The notes under the pieces were generated by a model. The model saw nothing but the letters and a program-made list of their open reading frames with translations, searched no databases and had not been told where the DNA came from. A program made the translations under genes and the position numbers. This document shows, piece by piece, positions 11,850-24,530 of a stretch of DNA of 64,000 bases. Source of the stretch: Nautilus pompilius (taxonomy: Eukaryota > Mollusca > Cephalopoda > Nautilida > Nautilidae); assembly GCA_018389105.1 (NCBI GenBank), contig JACATO010000121.1, forward strand, positions 1,766,001-1,830,000. The letters run 5' to 3'. Position 1 is the stretch's first letter. Each line of letters starts with the position of its first letter.

Positions 11850-14800
11850 ATTCCAACAAAAATATCTGAATGTATTTACATTAATCTGCACAGGACTAAG
11901 TGTAGCTTGTTTATGCTAATGTAACAACCTTTGACATTTCAAAGAGCACTGGTAACTTCAAGATTATTCAGTCTCCCAGAAATTGTTCTAGCAGATAACC
12001 TGTTGTTGGTTCTCCAAAGGATTTGCAGATCAGTGGCATTAGGGCATGCCAAGTGGCTTCTCCATCAGCAAAACCCCAGCATCTTTCATTCCAATTATGT
12101 GCTCTGCTAATGAACAGTGGTATTTATAGACATGCAGTGCTCAGAATTTATACTGCTTAGCACATGCATAAATTGTAATATCATACTTTATTTTCCCCTA
12201 TGTATATGCATGATGCCTATTGAAGATTGTAACCCATGCAGCCAATGTTTAGATGTGATTTCATTAAAATATGTCAAGATCTTATTGTTGAAATGATTTA
12301 TTTTTGATTGGCATGAAGAAATAATCTGGTGGTGCATGCATAAATTTTAGTTTGTGCTGTATCTACAAATAAATGGCCTCAAGTAAGTTGAAGAAAATAC
12401 CCTACTTATAATCTGAAAAACTTGCTAAGTATGATAAACAGCTCTAATGTACAGTAAGATTGCTACTCAGATTAATTTGACATTTTAGTCTGTCACACAT
12501 TCCATTTTATAATATCATAAACTTCCTTGTGATAAATACATGCAGTTAAAAATCCCCAACTCTGAGACACTAGTTTTATGGTTAACTTAATTTCAACATT
12601 AACCACAGCTGACAGTCCACTGGCTTCAAGATAAAAAGCAGAACTGAAAAATAATGTATTATTTTTTCTCACCATGCATAAAAAGATGAAGAAATAAAAT
12701 GTAAAAACACTGGGATTCATGTAACTGGGAAAGTATGGCTGCTGTGGATCAGAAGCCACATTCTGGTAAGAAAGCTGTGGGAAATTTTGAGGGGAAAACA
12801 AACTGCAAGGTGCTGCTCACCTCATGACAAAGCTAAAGAACCACCCTAGCTAAATAGTACAAAATCAGTTATACATGTGGATAAGGAAGATCCATGGCTG
12901 GAAGAGTCAATAGTAAACCTGATGCCAAAAAAATCTGCCAAATGGAGAGCTCATACCTACTGATTAAGTGGCTTTTATGGTGGTTAGACAAAGGCTACCT
13001 TGTGATGGATGATGAGACTTTATCTTTTCTGGGATAGCAAATAAATTGGTATTCCTTTCTGCTCCTCTGTTGACAAAGAAAATTATTTCATATCTCACTT
13101 TTTTAAAGAGGTTAAGATGATATCTAAAGCCAAGTTCCCAAAGACCTGAAGTTTGTGCAATTTTCCACTTCTAAGAAAAGAAAAGAGAATTCATAACCTT
13201 TTTTTATGGTTTATACAGAAACTATAAATTCCAGAACGTACTCCATTTAAATGTGTTAAGAAGAAACTGATGTCATTCACCAAAGAGCATCACTCTAATT
13301 GTAAGTATTTCTTCTGATCCTGCACTATCTACGAGAAGCTATGCATGGTAATAATATGGTATTTGTTGTGGAGGAAAAAAAACATTCCCATGCACTTCTG
13401 GTATGTGTGTATGGGGGACCTCAGATACACCAAGTACAATAAGGGCTAGAATTCCAATAGTCAACTAACCTAAAGCATGTGGAGCATTTAGGAAGATTGT
13501 CTAAAACTGGATGGTGGAGGATTTTCAAAAAATTCTGATGTAGATATGGACACAAGTTTGAGTGCACCTACTAAAACTAACATTAGAAGTCACACGTGAT
13601 TTGTGTAAAACATTTTCACGATCAGTCCTTATAATAAATTCACGGAATGCTATGAATGAAAGATAAATGTTGCATTGATGTAATTTATTTAACATATTCA
13701 GTTGCTTGAAATTATTGCACATTTAATTTTAAAAATTTAAACTAGAAATAATAATACAACTTATATATAGAATTAGAAGACAATATATATATATATACAC
13801 ACATGGTTGACTTTAAATAGAATTTGAATAAACTAAAAGCTTCAACATCTGAATCATTTACAAAAAGACTGATGTTAACACATCTGGTCCCAAAGCAAGA
13901 CCCATCATCATCTGCCAAGGTACACTTTACACTATTGGCTGTGGCCATCAGGAGAAATTCATTGGTAAAACAAAGTCTTATTTCTGCTGGCACACACCCG
14001 TGTACAGATGGGCATATACAAAAAGTTTTCAAATGTACATTGTTTGAATATAGGCCTTTTTTATTAGTCAAATTCTAGGTGCCATGTACACACATTACTG
14101 AAATATTTTTTTTGAATGCAGGTGCACACCTTTTCAAGTTATTAATCAGAATAAAAAGGCAATCAACCAAATCTGCCAATGGTTTTAAAAAAATTGTCCA
14201 CTTGTTAACAAGTCAACAGATGTTAGCAAAAATTATTTTTTAATTATTCTTTTGCATAATTTATTACACAATACTATATATATATATATATAAAGTGCCA
14301 TATCATCATGCAACATAATAAGTAGTACACTAATCAATTGTTTTGTTGATAATATAGCTTTCTTTCAGAGGTTTGTTGGTACCTTTGAGTGCACTCACCA
14401 GTTGCATGTACATTATATCAGATAATTTGACATAATAAGTGTAAAGATTTAATTGAAAAGAATGCGGTTTTATTAATAATCGTCATGACTTTACAAACTT
14501 TTTATGTAATCCTCCCCAAAACAGAACAAAAAGCAAGGAAAGTTTTAGTTTGTATGTAAAGTGAAATGCATAATTAAGTATATTAACAGTTATGACCTAG
14601 CCCATGATTATTTGTGCATATTTGAGATCGGAAAATCTATGAATAACCTGTGTATATTTAAAACCTGAAACATTCTGGTATTGTTGTGGTTGGCCAGTAA
14701 TTTGAGGACCAGGGGATTACACGTGAGCTTTCTGTAAAGCAGCACAACTTTTGGGAATGTAAAATCAGTAGGTACAAATATTATCGCTTCCCACTTTCTC

Positions 14801-15700
14801 AAATCTACTGTTATCCTGTTCTTTGGTAGGTTGGGAAAGAGGAATAGTTCAAGCCCACAAGACAAATGTATGATAATGCCCATGTTGAATTTAACAGTAG
14901 ACCATTTCACCATACGTTCTCTGCTGCTGTTAGTAATTTCAGACATTTGAGTACATACCTAAATGCCTGCAGGTCGGTTGCTTTCAAATAAACTGGAACT
15001 TTGGAATACCAATTTTTATGCAAAGTTGGTCACAGGAGGATGAGAATCCTATAGGGAGGTAATGAAATTTTCACTTAAATAGCCACCTAGAAAAGTTTTT
15101 TTTTTTCTGTCACTGAACTCAAAAAAAGTTCCTGAAACTGTCTGTAAAATTCCTGTTTTAAAAGATGTGATTTAATATTCATACTATTGGGCCACATCTT
15201 TTTCCCATACTTAATTTTTCTTTAAAGATGAAGTTCATAAACATGGTCTAGACAAAAACCAATAGTTTCAATTTATTTAATTGGCTCCATCTGATCCCGA
15301 GTGAGTTTTATGAATAACTATCTGAATGTATTGTATATGTTTCAATGTTTTTATTTAAATTCACCTCGAATAGGAATTAGCAACTGATTCCATATTTAAA
15401 AAAAAAATTTCAACAATTTTATTCATAATCTCTCTCTCTCTCTCTCTGTTAATTACATTTTCCATATAAACTTTCCTTAAATTCTTGTTTTAATTTATGT
15501 ATCAGAGTAATTCATAAACATTTTTATGAAAGAAAGGTAACCACAAATATATGGTACTACATGAAAATATCACACCAAACCCAAAATAATTGAAGTATTA
15601 CTTGTTCACATAATTCCTGTCTCTAGCATCATACTTTATCCACTAGTGTTTCCAGCTGGCAAACTTTACCAGAGAAAAAATAATCCATCACATTAACACC
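11850..15700. other. Gene-free stretch
   Basis: No recognisable gene. Overlapping open frames on both strands at 13742-14078 are less AT-rich than their surroundings but match nothing I know. Short TA runs occur at 13785-13796 and 14273-14292. Confidence 0.5.
15429..15448. repeat. (CT)n microsatellite
   Basis: About 10 CT dinucleotides about 300 bases left of the candidate exon at 15735-15863. Confidence 0.9.
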
Positions 15701-15734
15701 CAATGCTTCACTGCAGCCTGATTGATGGACTCAC

Positions 15735-15863
15735 TATATACATTCTGCAGTCACACAAGAATGTTTCTGCGTCATACTGATGTTTGCGAGAAACTTTTTC
15801 AAAGCTCCCCATTTCAGCATAATATTCATCTCCATTTGCAGTGGTTACTGTGCTGCCATTTGT
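15735..15863 (-). CDS. Candidate internal exon of an unrecognised gene (43 codons)
   Basis: On the minus strand a pyrimidine-rich acceptor (T-run, GTTACCAG) is followed by a 129-base open frame and a strong donor ATA|GTGAGT, phase 0 at both ends. The translation begins TNGSTVTTANGDEYYAEMGS and ends DAETFLCDCRMYI. Its base composition is less AT-rich than its surroundings. I do not recognise the protein; the CDC-rich tail is too short for an assignment. The open frame runs on to a stop at 15708 if unspliced. It could be an exon of a separate gene downstream of the receptor, a transposon fragment, or chance. Confidence 0.3.
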
Positions 15864-16395
15864 CTGGTAACAAAAAAAAATCACTGATGTTAATGAGTGA
15901 AAGCAAATTAGAAGGGTTCTTAAGGATAAAAGCAAACTGTTGAAATGAAATACTTGATTTTCAGGTTGTTGGGTATAGATCTATGATCATTTGGTAAGTT
16001 CTGACATCAGTGATTTACAAAAACCATTAGATATTCAGTAAGCATGTTTTTTGGGGGGGCCAGCTTAAGTAAATGAAAATTAATTAAGAACCACTGTTGA
16101 TCCACCCTTTTGAAGACAGCAACAGAGAATGATTGCCAAAACACTTGTTAAGAAAATAATTCTAATATAAACATTAGGATGATGGGAAAAGTCTGAATAA
16201 ATTACTTAGCTTCCAGATGTGCCATTACCTCATGAGTATAACTCTCCTGAGTGAAAAAAAGTGAGTGGGCCTATGGTTGAGTATGGGCTTAGTCTTGAAG
16301 TATTAGTTTAAATGTGGTACCATAAAAAATGAGTAAGAAAATGTTACCCAAAATAATAAAATATGTAGTCAAAAATACTCTCTCTATGTTTGCAG

Positions 16396-16474
16396 AGCTG
16401 GCTATGAGCCATTGCACACAACGGAGAGATGCAAATGGCCTCAGCACTATGTCCTTAGCTGAGAATAGTACTAG
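16396..16474 (+). CDS. Candidate short internal exon of an unrecognised gene
   Basis: On the plus strand the acceptor CTCTCTATGTTTGCAG is followed by 79 bases and the strong donor ACTAG|GTAAGT. One frame stays open across the whole segment: LAMSHCTQRRDANGLSTMSL then AENST. The composition is close to half GC, unlike its neighbourhood. The length is not a multiple of three, and no partner exon was found. It is on the opposite strand to the candidate at 15735-15863, so the two are not the same gene. No family was recognised. Confidence 0.22.
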
Positions 16475-16479
16475 GTAAG

Positions 16480-19400
16480 TGGCTGAGTCCTTCCAAGATG
16501 GTGATTTAGATGGCAAGTGTCACGAACACTTTTTTACAAAATAGTAAACAGCAGCAAAGGTATATAAAAGTTCATTATTTTAGATGAGAGAGTAAACCAG
16601 AGTGGCTGGATGGAAAAGAGCAGCAAGAAGAAATCATGCTAGGAAAGTATGCCAAACCAAGCTATTCCTGACCAGGATTCCATCTTGTCTCTTCAGCCAT
16701 ACCAATACATTAGGTTGGCCACTGGACTACTGCAGCAGCCATATAACAATAATTAACGAACCAATCTCTTCTTCACAGAATTTTATTTACATGATTGCAG
16801 CAGTATATATTAACAGCAAACAAAATATCAACTGCATCAACATGAATGGTGCATTTTAATTACCATGCAACAAAAAAAATGTTAGAATTAAGAGCAAAAC
16901 AACAAGTTAATGGCAGTCATAAACACATGCATTAGGAGAATCATACTAGTAAAATTGAGAATATAAAGATAGCAATGTATGCCTGTTAAAAAAAGCAAAA
17001 GACAGACAGATTTACAGCAGAAATAGCTCAAGATTGTTGGTTAGGTATATTACATAGTTTTTTAAAAAGGGGGGGGGTAAAGGAAACAGTTAACTATAAT
17101 CTGGTTTGCAGTGTTTTGAAAACAGAAAAAAAAAAACAGAGTAAAACTTAATATTTCTGAGTAAAAATCCTCTTAAAGTAACACAAGAGGATAAATTTCA
17201 AGGCCTGGGTAATACTAACATTGAACCTAAGCAATGAATTCTAGAAAATCCAATCTTCATTATAAATTGTGATAGTCACCTCACTCTGACTTTTAGCAAC
17301 TATAATCATGCCAAAAAAACAAAATAATAAGAGATCTAAGTAAATAAATATAATTTTTCAAGATAAAGAAGTCATTTATAAACAATTACATCTATGAGAT
17401 AAATACTTGCTTGAGACTTCAGTGACTCATCAAATGTTAGAAGCGAAAGTGAAAAAATAATGGTACAAGTTTTCCACCAAATGAAATGACATTGAAGTCT
17501 TTTAATTAAAATGGAATATTTTTCATGCTATGAAAGAAAAATACTACTATGAAAATTTTCATAACCTCACATAAGCAAGAATCACATTTGCAAGAATTTT
17601 GTAGAATTATTAATGCTGCTCTGTGCATGGAAATAATAGTATAAGCATTCTTCTGGTGCTGATGTCCTTATGACTGCCATTATTACACAGTTTGTATTAA
17701 GAACTTTATTCTCATGAACAAACAAAATGTATAGACAAATTCTAACAAATATAGAGTTCTTATCCAAGAAACAACAATATAAAATTAATTGCTTATTTAA
17801 GGCAGCATGGGCGGTTGAATTCAATGTGGCTACTTAAAAAGCCAAAAATACAGTTAAAGCTGCTTTTAAATATAAGTGACTAAATTAAATAATGATAATT
17901 TTCAGTGTTAAATAGTATAATGTCAAATCAAAACATCAAAAGACATTGAGAATTTACTTTTCATTCAACTGCAAAATCTTGACAAGCCATGTAATTAATG
18001 GGACTACAATAGCCATGAAAAGCATTTACATGTAAATATTTTCTTTTAAAAAAAAAAGAAGTATCTGGTTTGGTTCCATAAGAAGAGAGGACATTGGTAA
18101 CCATTTATGAAAAAATTTTTTATCATTTTTCACCATTTTTTCATTCTTAAAAAAACAAACAAATAGTAATTAAGTTCTGAATTTTTCTTCAGGTATCAGG
18201 GAGAAGGTAAGCAAGAAGCGACTACTTTTTTAAAAGAAAATGTTTTTAAAGTTAAATGAAAATTCAAGTTAAGGGCTGAAAATACGTTTTCCTGTTTGAT
18301 GAAACCAAAAACAAACAAAAATAGTAGTAATTAGAATGGGATCCTTCTGAGACGTGCTGGAGTTAGGGGCTGAGAGAATGAAGTTGCAGCAAGCAGATGG
18401 TTACTTTGCCAAAAAAACTGTTTAGTAAACTATGTTATGCCTCATTTTCCTCATTGATCTAAATCCATCAGTAGATATGCCGAAACGGTTTCAAGGTTTC
18501 TGTGAACAGATAATAACAACTCACTGCTCTTAATCATCTGTTTATTTTTAAAATATCCTAATGACAAGATTAGCAGAAAGTAACACCCCATCATCTCCGA
18601 CACCAGTAATCAAAAAAAAAAGAAAAAAAAAAAAGAAGTTACACAAACGTTAAAAACCAACTTTCCGTTGAGCTAAGGAATGTGAAGGACTACAAAAACC
18701 AAATCAAACTATTGTTGTTACCTCTTTTTTATTTTCTTTTTTTTTTTAAATGTGCCTAAGTCCAAGAAAGCTTCATGAGTTTCAATAAGTTAGCAAGGTT
18801 GTTGACCATGATGGCAACCCTGGTTCAGTTTGGTTCTGCAGACATGAGGTTTTTCTTCTTCGTTTTTGTACTAGCTGGTTCCCATGGGTTTACCTCCTCC
18901 GAGACTGTGGACTACTAATGAAGAGTTATGGTACAAGTATAGGGTTCTGGGCGGAGCTTTAATTTGCCTGTATGTGGGTGTAAAGTGCCTACCCACCAAT
19001 TGTGGGGGTCCTACACTAAATCCCAGTCCAATTTAATCAATAAAAAGATCCCCTAGGACATCCACATTTCTTAATGAAGGCAGAACAATCACATACTTTC
19101 AAATTGCGAACATTTGTTCTTATTCTAACTCCTGAACCAGTTTGGTTTGTGTGTATGTGTGTGTTACCACGATGGCCAGTTCTACCCTACCGTCTATCCA
19201 TGCTTGTGGAGTGCTGTTTAAACTGGTAGTGTAAAACAAAAACACTTGACATCTGCTCATCATTAAATCACAGCAGCAGCAATTAAAAAACCCACTGCTT
19301 CTTATTTTTTTTTTTAAAAAAAACAAACAGAATCTGATATTTCAGTCAAAGAAAACAAGTTTAACTTGAAAATCAAACTTAACCAAGTTTTCACAGTGAC

Positions 19401-20735
19401 CATAATGGTTTCAGAGCCGGAAACAACAGGCTCTCTCTGTTACATAGAAGAAGAAACATTCAGAATAAAAAAACAACAACAAAAAACCCCTGATTTTATA
19501 ATCACAAAGTTTTTAATTTGCTGCCATTTGCAAAAATCATCTGGCATTTTCTTATACTCTAATGTTTCTTCTGCATGAATTTCTGTTTTTTTTGACATAA
19601 TTGCCTTTTGTGATACAAATCCTCATAGTTATTGGGAGCAGGACAATATAACATTGTTGAATATCGTTCTGCTACAAATGTTCCAAATGAAACCTGGCTA
19701 AGAGAACATCAGCTGCTGCCAGGTTTCATTTGAATGTCCCTAGTTGTTGTTTCCTGGAGTAATAAAATACCAGTATAAAAAACAAAACAAACTGTTATCT
19801 CAAGATAAACAAAAAAACAACACTAAATTTAAAAGCATTAAGATAATCCATGATCATAAATAATAAACAGTCCCTTGTTCTAAATCTTCCTCCACTATGG
19901 CAATGGTCATCAACCCTTTGCCTATACCTGACATTGTTGTTGCTTTCAGAGTGAATTGGGGATAAAGAAAAACAAAAGAGAATTTACTCACAAATGGTTT
20001 TAATACTGTTGTTGTTGTTTTCTTTTACTTTGCAATATCATGAGAATTGCACTCAAATTTTAGCATATTAAGGAATCTTTCTCTTTATGCAGTGACCGAT
20101 GAGTCCACTTTCTTTTGGAAATGTTTGATATATTTTTATATATATATCTGCTTTTGAAGATTAGCAAACACACCACCAACTTCTACTCATAGGTGGTCAT
20201 GTTTTCCCAATAGCTCTGCACTACAGTGAGATTTTCTAAATTGTTAGCAGAAAGACACCAGATTGAGATTACATATCTCCATTTTGATCCATGAAAATTA
20301 ATAAATTAGAATTTTCTTCAAAAGTAAAAATTTAAATATTCAGTCTGTTATGCCTGATGTGAATAATATAAAGCTATGGGATGTGCTTACCTGATCCCAT
20401 TAAACAGGTGGCTTTTTTTGTTGCATGTGTTTGTTCTTTGGATACAGAGATTACAATGAATACAGCTGTTTTCTGGCTAAGAATAAGTAAATTTATTATT
20501 TTTCGAAATGCGATAGTTAAAGAGTGCTAGTCTTTCAACCTCTTCTCTCTCTGGGTATTTTAGAAAATAAAGGCAATATTTACATCAGTGCTTTCTATGT
20601 GCAACAAAGTGGTAAAAATGATGCCACCAAGCAACAGTGATGTACAAGTACTTAAACACAGCCTCTCATTAACGTGCTGTTCACTCCTGGCACTAACAAA
20701 CAAGCAAACAACATGACCACACAGTTGTCAGCGTG
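16480..20735. other. Gene-free stretch with a less AT-rich patch
   Basis: AT-rich DNA with many A-runs and copy A of the short inverted-repeat element. The patch at about 18830-19050 (CTAGCTGGTTCCCATGGG, GGTTCTGGGCGGAGC, TACCCACCAATTGTGGGGG) stands out in composition but has no sustained frame; it may be conserved non-coding DNA or a transcript end. Confidence 0.45.
19673..19742. repeat. Short inverted-repeat element, copy A
   Basis: About 70 bp with arms CCAAATGAAACCTGGC and, inverted, GCCAGGTTTCATTTGAATGT; the right end is CCCTA. The centre is shorter than in other copies. Confidence 0.8.
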
Positions 20736-20739
20736 CACC

Positions 20740-21265
20740 AGAGAAGAGAAGCAACCTGTAATTCATTTTCTGTAGGTCAAAGGTATTCCAATGTCTGAAA
20801 TCCACTGGAGAATATTGATGCATTATAGAGAGAACTGTATAGTGCAAATAAAAGTGTAAGAATGGATGGACAGGTTTGAAAATGATCAGTAGTGGATAAA
20901 GATTGATCGAGATGCCCAGCAGTGCTACCATTGATGAAAACATTGGCAAGGTGGACACAGCTTTCCATGATAACTGATGAGTGAGTATTGATGAACATGC
21001 TAATGCATTTGGCATAAATAGACAGCATTCATGAACACATGAACTTCCAGAAAGTGTGTGCTTGGTAGGTGTCAAAGCAATTTACAAAATCTATAAACAG
21101 AATTGTAACATACAAAGCCACATGGTGCTCGGGTACCATCAACACTTTATACAGACTGTACTATGAACTTCTATTACATCATCCCTACAGTCTGGATTTT
21201 GCTTCATTCAATTTCGAATCCTTGAAAGATGCTTTCTGAGAGAGAGCAAAGAAAATTAACATAAT
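20740..21265 (+). pseudogene. Mariner-like transposase remnant, internally deleted
   Basis: Plus-strand frames around 20900-21080 contain sequence resembling the linker and second DNA-binding segment of a mariner transposase, ending HEHMNFQKVCAW (family: HLxxRKVCARWVP). A jump leads to LLHHPYSLDFASFNFESLKDAF at about 21175-21235, the third catalytic region (HPPYSPDLAPSDFxLFxxLK). The region with the first two catalytic Asp residues is missing. It is a different mariner lineage from the 8/47 kb pair. Confidence 0.6.
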
Positions 21266-21269
21266 AACA

Positions 21270-24200
21270 ACCACCCCTGTTTTAGTTTTCATTGCCACAA
21301 TGAAAATTTTCTGCACACTTCCATTTATTTAAATGATCACAAATATTACTTTATCAAAAAATTAAAAATTTTGCAAAAATGGAAAAAAGCATACAAATAA
21401 GATGCTGCTATTTCTATAATGTCAACGTAACCTAACAGAGCCTGGTTATCCAACTACCGGGTACAGAAACATAGCAAACTCATAGTTGTTATTATTGTCA
21501 GTCTGTATCTCATGGCAGCATTCAGGATGTACATTATATATAAAAAAAAATAAAACAAAACAAAAATCAACTGCAACACTGCTTTGCTTATAGTAATAAA
21601 AGCAAGCAGAAATATTATGCTGTTAAACTCTAAAACTAAGTTCTGGTCAAGTAAAAACAGTAATTTTAGGGAAAAAAAAATAGTCACTAGTTTTATCTGT
21701 TAAATCTAATGAAATATACACTAATCTGTTCATTTTGTGATTATTAACACGAGTTGTGGAATGACTGATGCTGACCCCAACAAAACTAATTTATTTCAGT
21801 AGATCCATGAGTTCTAATTATTAAGATTGCTGTAGTTCCTTAGCCTTTTGCATACCACCTGGGTGCATTTTCTCCCCAACCACCCTTCCAATCTGTATTA
21901 CACAACACGGGTCAAGCCACAGAGGCTATGATACGTAGTACCTTCCTCATTAATATAGTCATCTGTAATGAAAAATCTTTATGTCACTCCAACTCCATGT
22001 GCTTTGCATTGAGAATGTCAACTAAATATATCACTAGTGCTTCTAACTAAAAGCTGATGTGGTAAATGGAGGGTTAAAGAGAAAATGTGCATTGTTGAAA
22101 TAGTTGTTACAAGTTTTGGATAAATTTAAATGGATCTTCATCATGACTCTGAATAAAATGTATCCAACTGAAATAAAATTTGACCTTCGGTCAGAAATGT
22201 AACTGAGCTAAACAGTGAATAATTTGTAAACCTACAAAAATATTAATTTACTATTGTCACATCACTAGATAATAAAATAAAACTATTTCTATATTAGAGG
22301 TATTATGATAAGTATTTTTTTAAAATGAAGTAGGTCTACTTGAATGCTAATTCCTACTCAGCACAATATAGTTTAATTAGTGAGTGATGCTTTAATTACA
22401 AACAATATGGTATAAATAGATATAAAAGGGATCAAGTTTGACATAAAAAAATTACTTTTTTCCTAAATGAAGACCAATAGAAGGTACATCATATTGGTAA
22501 CATTTCCAGGTTTTCACTTTTTGTCAGGAAAAAACTGTTGAGATTTTACATTTAATTAAAACAACAAAACAAGGTTTTGTATAATTGTAGTTAATATTTC
22601 AAATGGCAAATGAATGACAGCAATCAGTAAGAAATTATTTCTGGATAAGTGGCTCTATATTTTTTTCTAAGAAGTACAGAGAACTACAAGTACTTATAAA
22701 TACTGATACAAAGGCAGACAACAAAGACAAAAGTGCAACAGTAAATTGTCAGAACAATATGACTAAAGAAAGAATATTCTAGATTGAAATACAATGACAA
22801 CACCATGGGTATGGATGGCTTGGTAATGATACCACAACAGTAAGTAGAAACATTTTTTTAATAAAATGCTACAAGATATTTAAAATGCAACATTGCATAT
22901 ACATTTAAAATAAATATTTAAATGTTCCTATTAATCAGCTACAAGAAGGAATTGTGCCTTTTGTATCAGAAGAATTCAAAGACAGATTGGGATCAACATT
23001 AAAAGTTACAACAATTCTGGTGCCTGTTTTACGCTAAAAATGATCAAAAGGCTCTTGGTACCAGGTGTAACTCTTGATACATGCCTGTCACTATCTACAT
23101 GTCATCCTGCATCACATGATGTGAGTGGTCCATTCCAACTCAACTCAGGGATGCAATACAAATTGGCAATGGCAGATGGTTGTTGTTGTTTGCATACATG
23201 TCTGTCCAAGCCATTTCAGACATGTCACTATGGGAAGCATGTCTGACAATCTGGTAGGCCAGGGCAGAGAAGAGAGAGACATTGTTGGCCTAGAAAAATG
23301 CCAAAATAATTATGCAAGTAGTGCCCCACACCATGTTGCTACCACCTACTAGCATGTTCCTCTCAACAACACAGATTAATGTCACCTGTCATCAAAACAA
23401 ATGACACAGTACTAGGATATGTCAGAGAAATGTGCTTCAGGCATGCTATATTCAGCATCAATATTCAGTGGTACCGTACCAGTCTCTAACATCATTGATG
23501 TGATGTCAGAATAGGCCCCTCATAACTTTGTTATTGGAGAGCTCGTAAATATACACATATGCATACATACATACATGAATATTTTTTGCCAAAATTTGCT
23601 AAAAATAAATTGTTTTATTTATATTAAACATCAGAAGAGCAAGCACACAAAAGCATAATTATTATTATGTCAAATGTCTTAGTAAAAATTTTAAATGAAT
23701 GAAAAGCTTCTGCTAAGAAATAAAAAGAAATTCTAATTTAAATCTCAATCCACAGTGTACGATATTTCTGCACAATCTAGTATGTAAAAGTAGAAAAAAA
23801 TTTGCTCTTAAATTTTTTAATGATCCATAGTAACATATATATTTGCGACTAGTAAACTACTAGGTATGTTCAAATAAAATCTGTCTGAAATAGCATCATC
23901 ATAACGGTATCTGGTCCCGGGTTTCATTTGAATGATGACCTCAATACTACCAATAATTTATCCAATCAAACAAGAGATATTTTATTTCATTTTCATTACA
24001 TATTTATTTAAATAAGAGTAATGAATAATAAGAACAATAAAATTATATAATGAAATAAACATTTAACAATAATTGTTTGGCTGTTGATCTAAGCAAGTTG
24101 AATATATACCTGTCTACTAAGATAATCATCTTATCAGATACAGTATGGCTAAAACTGAGAAAACTAGATGTGTTCTGTCTGTTTTTATCTACTCAAAGGA

Positions 24201-24392
24201 ACTTTCATCACTATTGGATTTCTTAGATTAATTTAATTCTTTAGTGAAGCACTCAGCATACTAACAGCAATGACACTTTTCTGAATAAAGTCCATGCTAA
24301 TATATCATGTGTTTTAAAACCAAAAATTAGTTTGCAGAACAGCTGTCTTTGGAAAACAATTCTTATAAGATGGTTTATTTAATTAATATTTA
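21270..24392. other. Gene-free stretch
   Basis: AT-rich sequence containing copy B of the short inverted-repeat element near 23.9 kb. A moderately GC-balanced part at about 23040-23520 has no recognisable protein on either strand. Confidence 0.5.
23861..23940. repeat. Short inverted-repeat element, copy B
   Basis: About 80 bp: TAGGTATGTTCAAATAAAAT at the left and GGGTTTCATTTGAATGATG at the right. The centre, CTGAAATAGCATCATCATAA followed by CGGTATCTGG, is the reverse complement of the centre of copies C and F, so it lies in the opposite orientation. Confidence 0.8.
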
Positions 24393-24393
24393 C

Positions 24394-24414
<21 letters not shown>
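24393..24414. repeat. (CA)n microsatellite
   Basis: About 11 CA dinucleotides just left of the Tc1 remnant that starts at 24531. Confidence 0.93.
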
Positions 24415-24424
<10 letters not shown>

Positions 24425-24530
24425 AAATCTTGTTTGATAGAATTTAAATTTTAACCTTTTGAGAAAGATGCCTGTACATTTATAGTCATACTCCTCAAAG
24501 AGGTACACACACATACACACATGCAATTTA

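Noticed and set aside
13742..14078. Overlapping 109- and 84-residue frames on opposite strands
   Set aside because: No family match, no splice signals in phase, and the overlapping mirror frames suggest chance.
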